Source: Streptococcus zalophi (GTDB lineage: Bacteria > Bacillota > Bacilli > Lactobacillales > Streptococcaceae). From it: DNA of 64,000 nucleotides. Made by a program: the position numbers and the translations under genes. The stretch lies in NCBI RefSeq assembly GCF_016481285.1, contig NZ_JAENBP010000001.1, positions 274,198-338,197 on the forward strand, in the 5' to 3' direction. Under the pieces are notes generated by a model. That model did no database searches. It saw only the letters and a program-made list of their open reading frames with translations, and had not been told where the DNA came from. This document shows, in pieces, positions 1 through 7,919 of the stretch; within the stretch, counting starts at the first letter, position 1, and each line of letters opens with the position of its first letter.

Positions 1-231
1 GTTTTCATTTTCAAATTTTTGATTTCGAGTAGTTTTTACATCAGCATCAGCGACAACTAATTTTGTTTGTCTTGAAAATCGTTCAATAACAAATTCATAT
101 TCTGCACTATTAGTTCCATTAAACATACTCATTATAGAATTTCTAAATGCAAACAATAATCCTCCAATTAAAACGATTATAATAGCTAAAGCTAATAATT
201 TATTAGCTATAAATTTTCCTAAAACTTTCAT
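1..231 (-). CDS. DUF4230-type membrane protein, N-terminal part (cut by window start)
   Basis: Seen: an open frame of 77 codons runs from an ATG at 231 to the left edge with no stop, so the C-terminus lies outside the window. A GGAG ribosome site lies just upstream of the ATG. The N-terminus has a short basic stretch, one hydrophobic segment (about residues 11-29), then an extracytoplasmic part containing TKLVVADADV. That pattern resembles DUF4230 proteins, which have one N-terminal anchor and an unknown function. It is divergent from the AMP-ligase gene. The family call rests on about 45 residues and is moderate; that it is a real membrane-anchored gene is clear. Confidence 0.7.
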   Translation of the reverse strand, partial: MKVLGKFIANKLLALAIIIVLIGGLLFAFRNSIMSMFNGTNSAEYEFVIERFSRQTKLVVADADVKTTRNQKFENEN

Positions 232-271
232 TTTTTCTCCTTTTCTTTATATTGTTTGTGATTCTTAATAC

Positions 272-310
272 AATATAATTTATTATAATAAATTATATTA
301 TAAATATCAA
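272..310 (-). promoter_or_regulatory. promoter of the DUF4230 gene inside a 28-bp perfect palindrome
   Basis: On the minus strand TTGATA (305-310) and TATAAT (282-287) are separated by 17 bp. The -10 box and most of the spacer lie in a perfect 28-bp palindrome at 272-299, with half-site AATATAATTTATTA. This could be an operator, or a chance product of extreme AT content. Confidence 0.55.
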
Positions 311-396
311 TATATTATAATGCTTTTTGTTATTAAATTCACTACATTTTTAACTCATTATGATATACTAAAAATAAAAAAGAAAGCGAGCAAAAT

Positions 397-1944
397 ATGG
401 TAACTGAAATTTCTTATCATCCCTTAAACCTTTACACACAATTCAAAAATGCCGCAGATAAAACTCCTGATGTTCCTATCATTTTGGACACACCTTTTGT
501 GAGTTTCCCTGAGTTAGGTGAAAAGAATACCTACAAGTCTGTTCATGAAGCCATCTTAAAACGTGCTTATCAATTAGGTAATTTAGGTCTTAAAAAAGAA
601 GATTTTATCGTTATTTATAAAAGTTCTGCTGTTGACACCTATTTTTTAGCAGTAGCTGCAACTTATCTAGGTGCTATTCCTGTCATGGTTTCTCATCATT
701 TATCTGCTAGAGTCCTTGATGTTTTTGCTGAACGTCTTGAAAAATCATGGTTCCTATACGATGAAGAAACAAAAGAACGTGTCTTTGAAATGGCTACCAC
801 AGTGCCTGTTCACAAGCTATCCATCAAAGAGTTGGTTGATGCCGCTAGTGATTTTGTATCCTCAACACTTCTACCTGAAGACGTTATCCAATACATGACT
901 CACACCTCAGGCACCACTGGTGTACCAAAATTAATTTGTCATTCAGCACAATCTATGGGATGGCGTGTGGCATGGCAAGAAACTATTTTTGAAAAAATGG
1001 CGAAAAAGGGACTTTTGGCTTTTCATATCTCACCTGTTCATTCCAGATATAACATCGGCTTTAGTTCTGCGATTGAACTGGGATTTCCTTTAATGCCTTT
1101 ATCTTCTGCCAAAAAAGATAATGTTAGTCAGATGCTTCATAGATACCAACCAATGGCTCTAGAAACTCACCCTAACAATTTTATTCAATGGGCAAGATTT
1201 GCAAAAAAGGAACCTTCCATTTTTAGCTCGGTTCGTTATTACCACTCTACTTTTGATGCGATTAATCTTGGTACATTAGAAACATTTTTAACCGCTTCTC
1301 ACAATCAAAATCCTGTCTTTATGCAAGTTTATGGCCAAAGTGAATGTGGGCCTATGATTTTAAGATATCACCGACTAGATACTATTCACCAAACCAACGG
1401 TCGTGACATGGGAGTTGGCTTAAAAGGTTATACAACTGCTCGCATTACTGATGAAAAAGGAAATGAACTCCCCCAAGGAGAAAATGGTCATATTCAACTT
1501 TATTCAAAAGGACGAGCTCTTACTTACTACAAAGAAGATGAACGCTTTAAAGAAAATGTTTATGGCGACTGGTGGGATAGTGGTGATTATGGTTGTTTGA
1601 CACCTGAAGGTACTTTATTATTAAAAGATCGTCAAGTTGACCTTATTAAAACCATTGATAGCAATCTTGCCATTGAAGATTTTCTATTAGACAAATTATC
1701 TTTCTTAGATGAAGTGATTATTGTCCGTGACAAAGATGATCAACCTCAACCAATTTTGGCTGTCTCAAATGAAGCTGAAATGGATTGGGATGCTTGGTGG
1801 CATGCTGTTAATGATTTGCCTTTACTCAATGAACCAATTATTATGGCTTTTGATGATATTCCAAGAACGGCTACCATGAAAGTGCAACGATTGAAGATTG
1901 AAAGAGAACTCAAACACCGTCATTTACAAGACATTTACGATTAA
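397..1944 (+). CDS. AMP-forming acyl/aryl ligase (ANL superfamily), orphan
   Basis: A 515-residue adenylate-forming enzyme. Seen: P-loop-like THTSGTTGVPK (residues 168-178), the core YGQSECGP (312-319), DSGDYG (394-399), KDRQ (410-413) and a C-terminal TATMKVQR with the likely catalytic lysine near 495. These are the A3, A5, A7, A8 and A10 motifs of acyl-CoA synthetases and free-standing adenylation domains, which activate a carboxylate with ATP and pass it to a thiol. There is no carrier-protein domain and no biosynthetic neighbour, so substrate and acceptor are unknown. The start follows a weak purine stretch (AGAAAGCGAG) and an extended -10 (TGATATACT, 361-369). It stands alone and ends before a hairpin. 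Family certain, function open. Confidence 0.8.
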   Translation: MVTEISYHPLNLYTQFKNAADKTPDVPIILDTPFVSFPELGEKNTYKSVHEAILKRAYQLGNLGLKKEDFIVIYKSSAVDTYFLAVAATYLGAIPVMVSHHLSARVLDVFAERLEKSWFLYDEETKERVFEMATTVPVHKLSIKELVDAASDFVSSTLLPEDVIQYMTHTSGTTGVPKLICHSAQSMGWRVAWQETIFEKMAKKGLLAFHISPVHSRYNIGFSSAIELGFPLMPLSSAKKDNVSQMLHRYQPMALETHPNNFIQWARFAKKEPSIFSSVRYYHSTFDAINLGTLETFLTASHNQNPVFMQVYGQSECGPMILRYHRLDTIHQTNGRDMGVGLKGYTTARITDEKGNELPQGENGHIQLYSKGRALTYYKEDERFKENVYGDWWDSGDYGCLTPEGTLLLKDRQVDLIKTIDSNLAIEDFLLDKLSFLDEVIIVRDKDDQPQPILAVSNEAEMDWDAWWHAVNDLPLLNEPIIMAFDDIPRTATMKVQRLKIERELKHRHLQDIYD

Positions 1945-1950
1945 AAAGAC

Positions 1951-1977
1951 AAGGCAATGGATGATACCCATTGCCTT
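1951..1977 (+). terminator. hairpin after the AMP-ligase gene
   Basis: Perfect 10-bp stem AAGGCAATGG / CCATTGCCTT with a 7-nt loop, 6 nt after the stop codon. A poly-T tract is absent, so termination may be weak. Confidence 0.55.
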
Positions 1978-2066
1978 ACCTCTAATCTCTCATTATAATC
2001 ATAATCACCCTTATTTTAGAGAATTTTTGTTATACTATTAGTAAATTCTATTGTTAGGAGAATGAT

Positions 2067-2486
2067 ATGGAAAATTGTATTTTTTGTAAAATTGTTTCTG
2101 GAGACATTCCTTCAAGTAAAGTTTATGAGGATGATGATGTCTTGGCTTTTTTAGATATTTCTCAAGCAACCAACGGTCATACCTTGGTCATTCCTAAAAA
2201 ACACGTTAGAAATGTGCTTGAAATGGATGAAGCTACTGCTGAAACTGTTTTTTCCAGAGTTCCCAAATTAGCTCGTGCCATCAAAAAAGCTACAGGAGCC
2301 CAAGGATTAAATATTATCAATAATAATGAAGAAGCCGCTGGGCAAACAGTTTTTCATGCTCATATCCACCTTCTCCCAAGATATCAAGAAGGAGATGAAT
2401 TCAACTTTCAATTTGTGCAACATGAACCTGATTTTGCTAAACTAGCAGAATTAGCAACAACCATTCAAAAAGAGGTAAATGAATGA
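2067..2486 (+). CDS. hit: HIT family nucleotide-binding protein
   Basis: A 139-residue histidine triad protein, a cytoplasmic hydrolase-fold protein of the Hint branch that acts on nucleoside phosphoramidates or similar compounds. Seen: N-terminal CIFCKIVSGDIPS, typical of bacterial HIT proteins, and the H-x-H-x-H triad HAHIH at 97-101. The ATG follows TAGGAG at 2055-2060. The stop overlaps the ATG of the next small gene (ATGA), so the two are co-translated. In streptococci hit commonly sits opposite brpA, as here. Physiological substrate not shown by the sequence. Confidence 0.93.
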   Translation: MENCIFCKIVSGDIPSSKVYEDDDVLAFLDISQATNGHTLVIPKKHVRNVLEMDEATAETVFSRVPKLARAIKKATGAQGLNIINNNEEAAGQTVFHAHIHLLPRYQEGDEFNFQFVQHEPDFAKLAELATTIQKEVNE

Positions 2487-2758
2487 AAATAAGAACATTT
2501 TTAATAAGTGCAGCGTTAGGTTTTTACGCCTATACTGTCTATCAAAATCGTTTCCAAATTAAAAAAGAAGCTAATGAAATGGAAGATTTGTGGACAGCTG
2601 GTGAAAAAAATCTAAAAAAAATTAAACAACAATTAGAGACCATAAAAATTGAAAAAGAACAACTAGATGAGGTCACTCACAACCTAAAAGATAAATTAGA
2701 AGGCTTTAAGCAAGAAACTCAAACACACATTGAAGATATTAAAAAGATAATATCATAA
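2483..2758 (+). CDS. small membrane-anchored coiled-coil protein
   Basis: A 91-residue protein overlapping hit by 4 nt, hence translationally coupled. Seen: one short hydrophobic N-terminal segment (residues 4-18) followed by a highly charged helix rich in K, E and Q with heptad-like spacing to the end (KKEANEMEDLW, LETIKIEKEQL). It has no catalytic motif and recalls YtxH-like proteins. Function unknown. The operon ends at a strong terminator directly after the stop. Confidence 0.8.
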   Translation: MKIRTFLISAALGFYAYTVYQNRFQIKKEANEMEDLWTAGEKNLKKIKQQLETIKIEKEQLDEVTHNLKDKLEGFKQETQTHIEDIKKIIS

Positions 2759-2786
2759 AAAACCGACATTACTGTCGGTTTTTTAT
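2759..2786 (+). terminator. terminator between convergent hit operon and brpA
   Basis: Stem AACCGACA / TGTCGGTT (2761-2768, 2773-2780) followed by TTTTATT. On the minus strand it is preceded by A residues that become a T tract, so it can serve both converging operons. Confidence 0.85.
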
Positions 2787-3875
2787 TTAATAACTTTCCA
2801 CAGGAAGTGTTTCATCATTGTATAGGGAGTAATCTTCGGTATTATAGGTAACTCCAAAATCATACTGGGCAACATTTTCATAAAGAATAGCTGTTGTGTT
2901 CACTTCTGTCACTTCTTCTAACTCTAGCTCTCTTCTAATATTATTCTGGATTTCAAGCAAGTGTTCAGCCGTTACAATCTGATAACTAATCCCGTTTATC
3001 ATGGCATCTTCCCCACGTAACTGATAACTCTCAATATTTTGGATGGCATCTTTATAGCCGAGAAGGCTAGGAATTGTTTGTGGGCTAATTTCAATATCTG
3101 TTTGAACATTATCACTGACTGCTGATAAAATTTTACGGTAACTACTAATACCATCAAGAGCTAATATTTTTTTAATAACCTTTTGAATGACTTCTCTTTG
3201 TCGTTTTTGACGTCCATAGTCTCCTTCAGGATCATCATAGCGCATTCTTGCATAAACGAGAGCCTGATCACCGTTAATTTTGTGGGTTCCAGGTTCAACT
3301 GTTGACGTAAAATCAGGTTCTTGTTCTTCAATCGAAATAGGAAAATCAAATGAGTTTGTGACAGTAATACCATCAACCACATCAACTAATTGCACAAGAC
3401 CTTCCATATTGATTTGCATGTAATTATCAATAGTGATTCCTAGCATATCTTGAACAGTCATAATCGCCATAGGAGCTTCTCCTGAAGCATAGGCTGCATT
3501 TAATTTAGCTTCAACACCTGTTTGAGGATTATCTTCTGGTCCGCTAAGAGCAATCAGGATATCACGCTCTAAACTGGTAATGGTTGTTCTATTAGTATTA
3601 GGATTAATAGTGACGAGAATTATGGTGTCACTATTACCTTCCCATTTAGAAGTTCGCCCAGCAGAACCCGTGTCTACTCCCATTAATAAGATAGAAAAAG
3701 GTTCTGTTTGTTTTATCGCTTGACTAGTTTCCTCAGAGGTTTTATATTCCTTAAAGGTTTTTGATAAGGTATCCGTTGAAAAATTAAAAGCTGATGTCGT
3801 ATAGACACCAATAGCAATCACGCTTGTGATGATAATGGCGCTTAGCATTAAAAAGATTTTTTTCCCAATTGTCAT
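2787..3875 (-). CDS. brpA: LytR-CpsA-Psr family cell-wall glycopolymer ligase
   Basis: A 362-residue LCP protein that transfers lipid-linked anionic glycopolymers to peptidoglycan on the outer face of the membrane. Seen: N-terminal membrane anchor (about residues 7-26), then the LCP core with ILLMGVDTG, TSKWEGNSDTIILVTINP (catalytic Asp/Arg region), TSLERDILI and a second conserved part YARMRYDDPEGDYGRQKRQREV, which binds the pyrophosphate. The order tsaE-acetyltransferase-LCP opposite hit is that of brpA in Streptococcus mutans. It is last in the tsaE operon, 9 nt after the acetyltransferase stop. Symbol by context; family certain. Confidence 0.88.
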   Translation of the reverse strand: MTIGKKIFLMLSAIIITSVIAIGVYTTSAFNFSTDTLSKTFKEYKTSEETSQAIKQTEPFSILLMGVDTGSAGRTSKWEGNSDTIILVTINPNTNRTTITSLERDILIALSGPEDNPQTGVEAKLNAAYASGEAPMAIMTVQDMLGITIDNYMQINMEGLVQLVDVVDGITVTNSFDFPISIEEQEPDFTSTVEPGTHKINGDQALVYARMRYDDPEGDYGRQKRQREVIQKVIKKILALDGISSYRKILSAVSDNVQTDIEISPQTIPSLLGYKDAIQNIESYQLRGEDAMINGISYQIVTAEHLLEIQNNIRRELELEEVTEVNTTAILYENVAQYDFGVTYNTEDYSLYNDETLPVESY

Positions 3876-3884
3876 CTTATTATT

Positions 3885-4406
3885 TTAATCTATCAGTTTA
3901 CCCATCAGGTAAACATCAAGAAATTCTCCATTCTTTGTTTTGGCACCTCTTTGTTTGGTACCTTCTATTATGAAACCATATTTTTGATACAAATGAATTG
4001 CAACTACATTTCTTTTTTGAACTGTTAATTCTAATCTCTTAAGCTGACTATGATGTTCTGCCCAGTCTATGGCTTCTTCCATTAAGAGATGTCCCAAGCC
4101 ATAACCTTGATAATTCTCATCAACAACGATAAATACTTCGCCAATATGGCTAACTCTGTCGTGAGAATCATTACTAATATTAACTAGACCAATAATGCCT
4201 TGAGGAGTTTTAGCCAATAAACACAATTTGTTTTGAGTAGCAAGACTATCTTCAATAAAATGAGTCATTTCAAACAAAGACATCTGAATACCAGTCTCAT
4301 CAAGTGTCATATAGTCTGTTTGCTTACCAACACGATTTAAAAAAGTAATAAGTGCTTGCGCATCTGTCGTTTGGGCAAGAGAAAAGTCAATCTCAACTTT
4401 TGGCAT
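3885..4406 (-). CDS. GNAT family N-acetyltransferase
   Basis: A 173-residue GNAT protein. Seen: the acetyl-CoA-binding core EVFIVVDENYQGYGLGHLLMEEAIDWA (the Q/RxxGxG/A loop is QGYGLG), then LELTVQKRNVVAIHLYQKYGFIIEG, the usual C-terminal half. It overlaps the tsaE end by 14 nt and precedes brpA by 9 nt, so it is the middle gene of a three-gene operon. Substrate unknown; similarity to RimI/RimL-type enzymes is general only. Confidence 0.85.
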   Translation of the reverse strand: MPKVEIDFSLAQTTDAQALITFLNRVGKQTDYMTLDETGIQMSLFEMTHFIEDSLATQNKLCLLAKTPQGIIGLVNISNDSHDRVSHIGEVFIVVDENYQGYGLGHLLMEEAIDWAEHHSQLKRLELTVQKRNVVAIHLYQKYGFIIEGTKQRGAKTKNGEFLDVYLMGKLID

Positions 4407-4842
4407 TTAAAATTGCCTCCAAACGCTGAGCTGCTATTGGACCGTTGGCTGATAAGACTAGTTGTCTACCATCAGTAGTTTTACTAATCGTAATTTCCAA
4501 ATAATCATTAGGCAAATCATCCTTAATCAACTCTCCCCATTCAATGACTGTCACACCATCACCATAGACAAAATCATCTAAATCAATTGATTCAGAATCA
4601 CCACCAATTCGGTAAACATCTAAATGGTATAAAGGAAGGCGTCCCTCATATTCTCTAACAATTGTATAAGTCGGACTTTTAATCATCTGGCTAATCTCTA
4701 AACCTTTGGCTATTCCCTTAGTTAGAGTTGTTTTTCCTGACCCCAACTCACCTGTTAAAATAATCAGATCATTTTTTTGTAATTGTTGTCCAATTCGTTG
4801 GCCAATTGTAATTAATTCTGCTTCATTTTTTGTATCAAACAT
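4393..4842 (-). CDS. tsaE: tRNA threonylcarbamoyladenosine biosynthesis ATPase TsaE
   Basis: A 149-residue P-loop ATPase that works with TsaB and TsaD to install t6A at position 37 of ANN-decoding tRNAs. Seen: Walker A GELGSGKTT (31-39), SPTYTIVREYEG and the HLDVYRI signature typical of TsaE. First gene of tsaE-acetyltransferase-brpA. The ATG has no Shine-Dalgarno sequence and lies 6 nt after an extended -10 box, so the mRNA is probably leaderless. There is no other in-frame ATG near. Confidence 0.93.
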   Translation of the reverse strand: MFDTKNEAELITIGQRIGQQLQKNDLIILTGELGSGKTTLTKGIAKGLEISQMIKSPTYTIVREYEGRLPLYHLDVYRIGGDSESIDLDDFVYGDGVTVIEWGELIKDDLPNDYLEITISKTTDGRQLVLSANGPIAAQRLEAILNAKS

Positions 4843-4848
4843 AGAAAC

Positions 4849-4878
4849 ATTATATCAAAAAATTAAAAGAACAACCAA
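4849..4878 (-). promoter_or_regulatory. tsaE promoter (leaderless start)
   Basis: Minus strand TTGGTT (4873-4878), 18 bp, extended -10 TGATATAAT with hexamer at 4849-4854, then GTTTCT and the ATG at 4842. Confidence 0.65.
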
Positions 4879-5007
4879 CTTTAATAGAAAAGAAAACTAA
4901 TATTAGCAAAGAAAGGGATTTCATAAATTTATTTTATCATAAACAAAAAAAGTATTTACTAATAATCCCTAGGGAGTAAAAGTAAACACTCTTAAAAAAA
5001 TTTCTTC

Positions 5008-6429
5008 CTATAATATAGTCAAACTAATAAAATTTAAAATAAAGAGAAAATCAAGAATCCAAATAATTGGATGAACATCTTTTGCTTGACCTTTAAAAAT
5101 TTTAGCGACAGTATAGAAGATGAAACCAGCAGCAATCCCTTGAGTAATACTATAAGTGAATCCCATAAAAATAGAGGTAAAGAAGGCTGGAATAGCTTCA
5201 CTCATATCATCCCACTTGATTTTTTTCATGCTGGCAAGCATCATAATACCAACAATAATAAGAATTGGTGCTGTCGCAGCAGAAGGAACAATTGCGAGTA
5301 ATGGACTAAAGAGACTTGAAACACTAAATAAGAGGGCAACTACTAAAGCAGTAAGACCAGTACGACCACCTGCACCAATACCTGCTGCACTTTCAATATA
5401 AGTGGTTACATTTGAAGTACCAGCAATTGCACCAACGGTTGTACCAACAAGATCCGAAAAGAGTGCTTTGTCTAATTCATGAGTCACACCGGCTTCATCA
5501 TCAGAAACAACAATACCCACTTTTTCACCAGTTCCAATAAGAGTACCAATTGTATCAAAAATATCTGTTAATGAAAAAGCTAAGATGGCTAAAAGTACTT
5601 CAGGAATTCTTGCAGCATCTGCAAAAAGTGATCCCAAGCCTTGGCTACCTAATGCTGCACCAAAAACAACTTTAAGATCAGCAAAAGCAGCGCCAATATT
5701 ATTTGATGCAAAGTCAATTTGTGAAAGATTAACAACACCAGCAAAAATAGCGATGATAGTGGTAAAAATAATGGATAGCATAACGCCACCTTTAATGTTT
5801 TTAATGACAAAAAAGGCAGTAATAAAGATACCAATAATAGCAACAATAACTTTAGGATCAGTAAATAAGACTAAACTTGGAACAATAGAAGAATTTGAAA
5901 CAATCGTTGCTCCTCCTTCTTGAGCTCCCTCACCAATAGCTATATAGTTCCCTGGATCTGTGGTAAAGGTTAATAAACCAGCATTTTTAATTCCTACATA
6001 AGCTAGGAAAATACCAATCCCACCAGAAATAGCATATTTTAAACTTTGAGGAATAGAATTGATAATGGCTTTTCTAATTTTAGTTAGAGTAATGATGACT
6101 GAAATAATCCCACAAAGAAAAACCATGGCTAAAGCTTCTTGCCAAGAATATCCTAGTGAAAAAACAATGGTATAGGTAAAAAAGGCATTTAATCCCATAC
6201 CAGGCGCTTGAGCATATGGTAAATTAGCATAAAGAGCCATCATTAAGGTTCCTGCAACAGCTCCGATAATTGTTGCAAGAAATACACCTTGAGCAGGCAT
6301 ACCTGTTTGACTAAGCATGGCTGGATTGACAAATAAGATATAACTCATTGCAAAGAAAGTTGTCAAACCGGCAACAACCTCTGTACGAACAGTCGTATTG
6401 TTCTCTTTTAGCTTAAAAAACTTTTCCAT
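5008..6429 (-). CDS. NCS2/AzgA-type guanine/hypoxanthine permease
   Basis: A 473-residue polytopic membrane protein with about 12-14 hydrophobic segments, of the AzgA branch of nucleobase:cation symporters (PbuG/PbuO type). Seen: N-terminal TEVVAGLTTFFAMSYILFVNPAMLS, APGMGLNAFFTY, the motif LTDIFDTIGTLIG in the substrate region, GTTVGAIAGTSNVTTYIESAAGIGAGGRTG, and SITQGIAAGFIFY near the end. These are diagnostic of the family, which imports hypoxanthine, guanine or adenine. Monocistronic, with AGGAGA before the ATG. No purine riboswitch was recognised in the short upstream region. Exact purine preference cannot be read. Confidence 0.88.
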   Translation of the reverse strand: MEKFFKLKENNTTVRTEVVAGLTTFFAMSYILFVNPAMLSQTGMPAQGVFLATIIGAVAGTLMMALYANLPYAQAPGMGLNAFFTYTIVFSLGYSWQEALAMVFLCGIISVIITLTKIRKAIINSIPQSLKYAISGGIGIFLAYVGIKNAGLLTFTTDPGNYIAIGEGAQEGGATIVSNSSIVPSLVLFTDPKVIVAIIGIFITAFFVIKNIKGGVMLSIIFTTIIAIFAGVVNLSQIDFASNNIGAAFADLKVVFGAALGSQGLGSLFADAARIPEVLLAILAFSLTDIFDTIGTLIGTGEKVGIVVSDDEAGVTHELDKALFSDLVGTTVGAIAGTSNVTTYIESAAGIGAGGRTGLTALVVALLFSVSSLFSPLLAIVPSAATAPILIIVGIMMLASMKKIKWDDMSEAIPAFFTSIFMGFTYSITQGIAAGFIFYTVAKIFKGQAKDVHPIIWILDFLFILNFISLTIL

Positions 6430-6588
6430 TTTTTATTAAATCTCCTTTATTTACGAACGATAGATATATAATATAATAAAAAAGTTCATTTTTCAATACT
6501 TTTTTCAAATCTTTTCACTAAAGATTGTTCTTAAAAGAGGAAAGACTTCTTTAGAATCATAGACCTCTTTCTTCCTATTCTATCATTT

Positions 6589-6600
6589 ATTTGATATAAT
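6589..6600 (+). promoter_or_regulatory. extended -10 of the HAD phosphatase gene (leaderless start)
   Basis: TTTGATATAAT with hexamer at 6595-6600, then ACACAC and the ATG at 6607. The -35 is poor (TTCCTA, 17 bp upstream). No ribosome site is present. Confidence 0.6.
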
Positions 6601-6606
6601 ACACAC

Positions 6607-7419
6607 ATGATTAAAAAAGTAATAGCTATTGATTTGGATGGGACTCTCTTACGTAGTGATAATACGATATCAGATTACACTATCCAAACGATTAAAAAAA
6701 TTAAAGCTTTAGGGCATCATATTATCATCACAACTGGTAGACCATCATTTATGTCAATTGACTACTATAATATGTTAGAGCTTGACACACCAATGATTAA
6801 TTTCAATGGTGCTCTAACATATATCCCTGGAAAAAAATGGGAATTCGAGCATACTGTTCGAATTGATAAAAAATACCTCTTTGAAGTTTTAAAATGTCAA
6901 GAAGACTTTGAAGCAGATTTTATTGCTAGCCAATATCGTAAAAACTTCTTTATTGCACTTAATAATGATAGTGATGTTAATCCTGAACTTTTTGGTGTTA
7001 AAAAATTTTTAGACCATATGTTTTTGATTCCTAATAAAATCACTAAAGATCCTAATGCTCTTTTGATGCAGACACGCGCTGAAGATCGTTATGCTTTAGC
7101 AAAAGAAATCAAACAGTATTTCAACTATGAACTTGAAGTAGATTCTTGGGGTGGGCCATTCCATATTCTTGAATTTTCACCAAAAGGTATTAATAAAGCC
7201 TATGCCTTAAAGTACTTATTAAACGTATTAAATATATCAAAAGAACACCTCATTGCATTTGGTGATGAGCATAATGATATTGAAATGATTGATTTTGCAC
7301 CAACTAGCTATGCTATGAAAAATGCAACATCATTACTCTTACCTCATGCCAGTAAACAATTGGATGAAACTAACGATGAAGATGGTGTGGCTAAGCAATT
7401 AGAAAAACTATTCTTTTAG
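6607..7419 (+). CDS. Cof-type HAD-IIB phosphatase
   Basis: A 270-residue HAD superfamily hydrolase with a C2B cap, usually a sugar-phosphate or FMN/PLP phosphatase. Seen: nucleophile motif DLDGTL (9-14), motif II ITTGR (about 40-44) and motif III/IV FGDEHNDIEM (218-227). Length is standard. It stands alone between the purine permease and the mannose PTS. The ATG lacks a Shine-Dalgarno sequence and follows the -10 by 6 nt. Substrate not predictable. Confidence 0.9.
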   Translation: MIKKVIAIDLDGTLLRSDNTISDYTIQTIKKIKALGHHIIITTGRPSFMSIDYYNMLELDTPMINFNGALTYIPGKKWEFEHTVRIDKKYLFEVLKCQEDFEADFIASQYRKNFFIALNNDSDVNPELFGVKKFLDHMFLIPNKITKDPNALLMQTRAEDRYALAKEIKQYFNYELEVDSWGGPFHILEFSPKGINKAYALKYLLNVLNISKEHLIAFGDEHNDIEMIDFAPTSYAMKNATSLLLPHASKQLDETNDEDGVAKQLEKLFF

Positions 7420-7435
7420 TTAATTATTATCATAC

Positions 7436-7472
7436 AAGTATCTCTAATTCATAGATTGAGGTACTTTTTTGT
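7436..7472 (+). terminator. terminator after the HAD phosphatase gene
   Basis: Stem AAGTATCTC / GAGGTACTT (7436-7444, 7458-7466; one G-U pair) running into TTTTTTG. Confidence 0.75.
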
Positions 7473-7776
7473 TTTTTCTAATCTTATCAAAAATGTTTCT
7501 AAAAGTTCTTTTACAAACGATTAAAAACATTTTAAACCAATTTCAACCATTTCTTTATGGTTTTAACTATGAAAATTCCATGGAAATCGTCATTTTTTTA
7601 ATAATTATCTTAAAAATTTATTTTTTAGATCACAATATTTATTTTGATAAAACCTTACAGATAAGCATTTTTTTGCTGTGAAAATAATGAAAACAATCGT
7701 TTTTGTTTATTTTAATTTTATTTTGATTGTATTTGATAACTTATAAAATTAGCTTGTTTTTGCTAATTCAAGTCTC
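7473..7776. other. very AT-rich gap upstream of manL with no gene
   Basis: About 300 bases between the phosphatase terminator and the manL promoter. It holds poly-T and poly-A runs, a short inverted repeat AACCAT/ATGGTT near 7547-7566 and the repeat AATTAGC/GCTAATT (7747-7753, 7762-7768). An open frame at 7469-7681 starts with TTG, has no ribosome site and encodes only low-complexity hydrophobic residues, so I do not call it. No promoter, RNA gene or protein can be supported here. Confidence 0.6.
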
Positions 7777-7805
7777 TTGCTTTTTAGTTGTAAACGTTTT
7801 ACAAT
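7777..7805 (+). promoter_or_regulatory. manLMN promoter
   Basis: TTGCTT (7777-7782), 17 bp, TACAAT (7800-7805). The next item overlaps its -10 box. Confidence 0.7.
7788..7804. promoter_or_regulatory. cre-like CcpA site over the manLMN -10 box
   Basis: TTGTAAACGTTTTACAA is a near-palindrome with the central AAACGTTT of catabolite responsive elements (about one mismatch to the streptococcal consensus). Its position over the -10 predicts repression by CcpA. Confidence 0.6.
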
Positions 7806-7833
7806 GTATATGTTCTTGAATTTCTTTGGGATA

Positions 7834-7879
7834 AATAAGAGTCGCCTTCAATTTGTTTAGATCGGAGATTACTCTTATT
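7834..7879 (+). promoter_or_regulatory. stem-loop in the manL 5' leader
   Basis: Perfect 9-bp arms AATAAGAGT (7834-7842) and ACTCTTATT (7871-7879) enclose 28 nt. No T tract follows, so it looks like an mRNA-stability or control stem, not a terminator. It ends 24 nt before the ribosome site AAGGAGGA. Confidence 0.5.
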
Positions 7880-7919
7880 CATCTCAATGAAAAATATAAA
7901 AAAAGGAGGAAAGTCAAGA

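Noticed and set aside
5585..5923. 112-codon open frame opposite the purine permease
   Set aside because: Antisense shadow of a conserved membrane protein; composition mirrors the permease codons.
6430..6606. Possible purine riboswitch before the permease
   Set aside because: The interval is short and AT-rich, and no conserved three-way junction core was recognised.
7469..7681. 70-codon open frame in the gap before manL
   Set aside because: TTG start, no ribosome site, low-complexity hydrophobic translation, and it begins in the T tract of a terminator.
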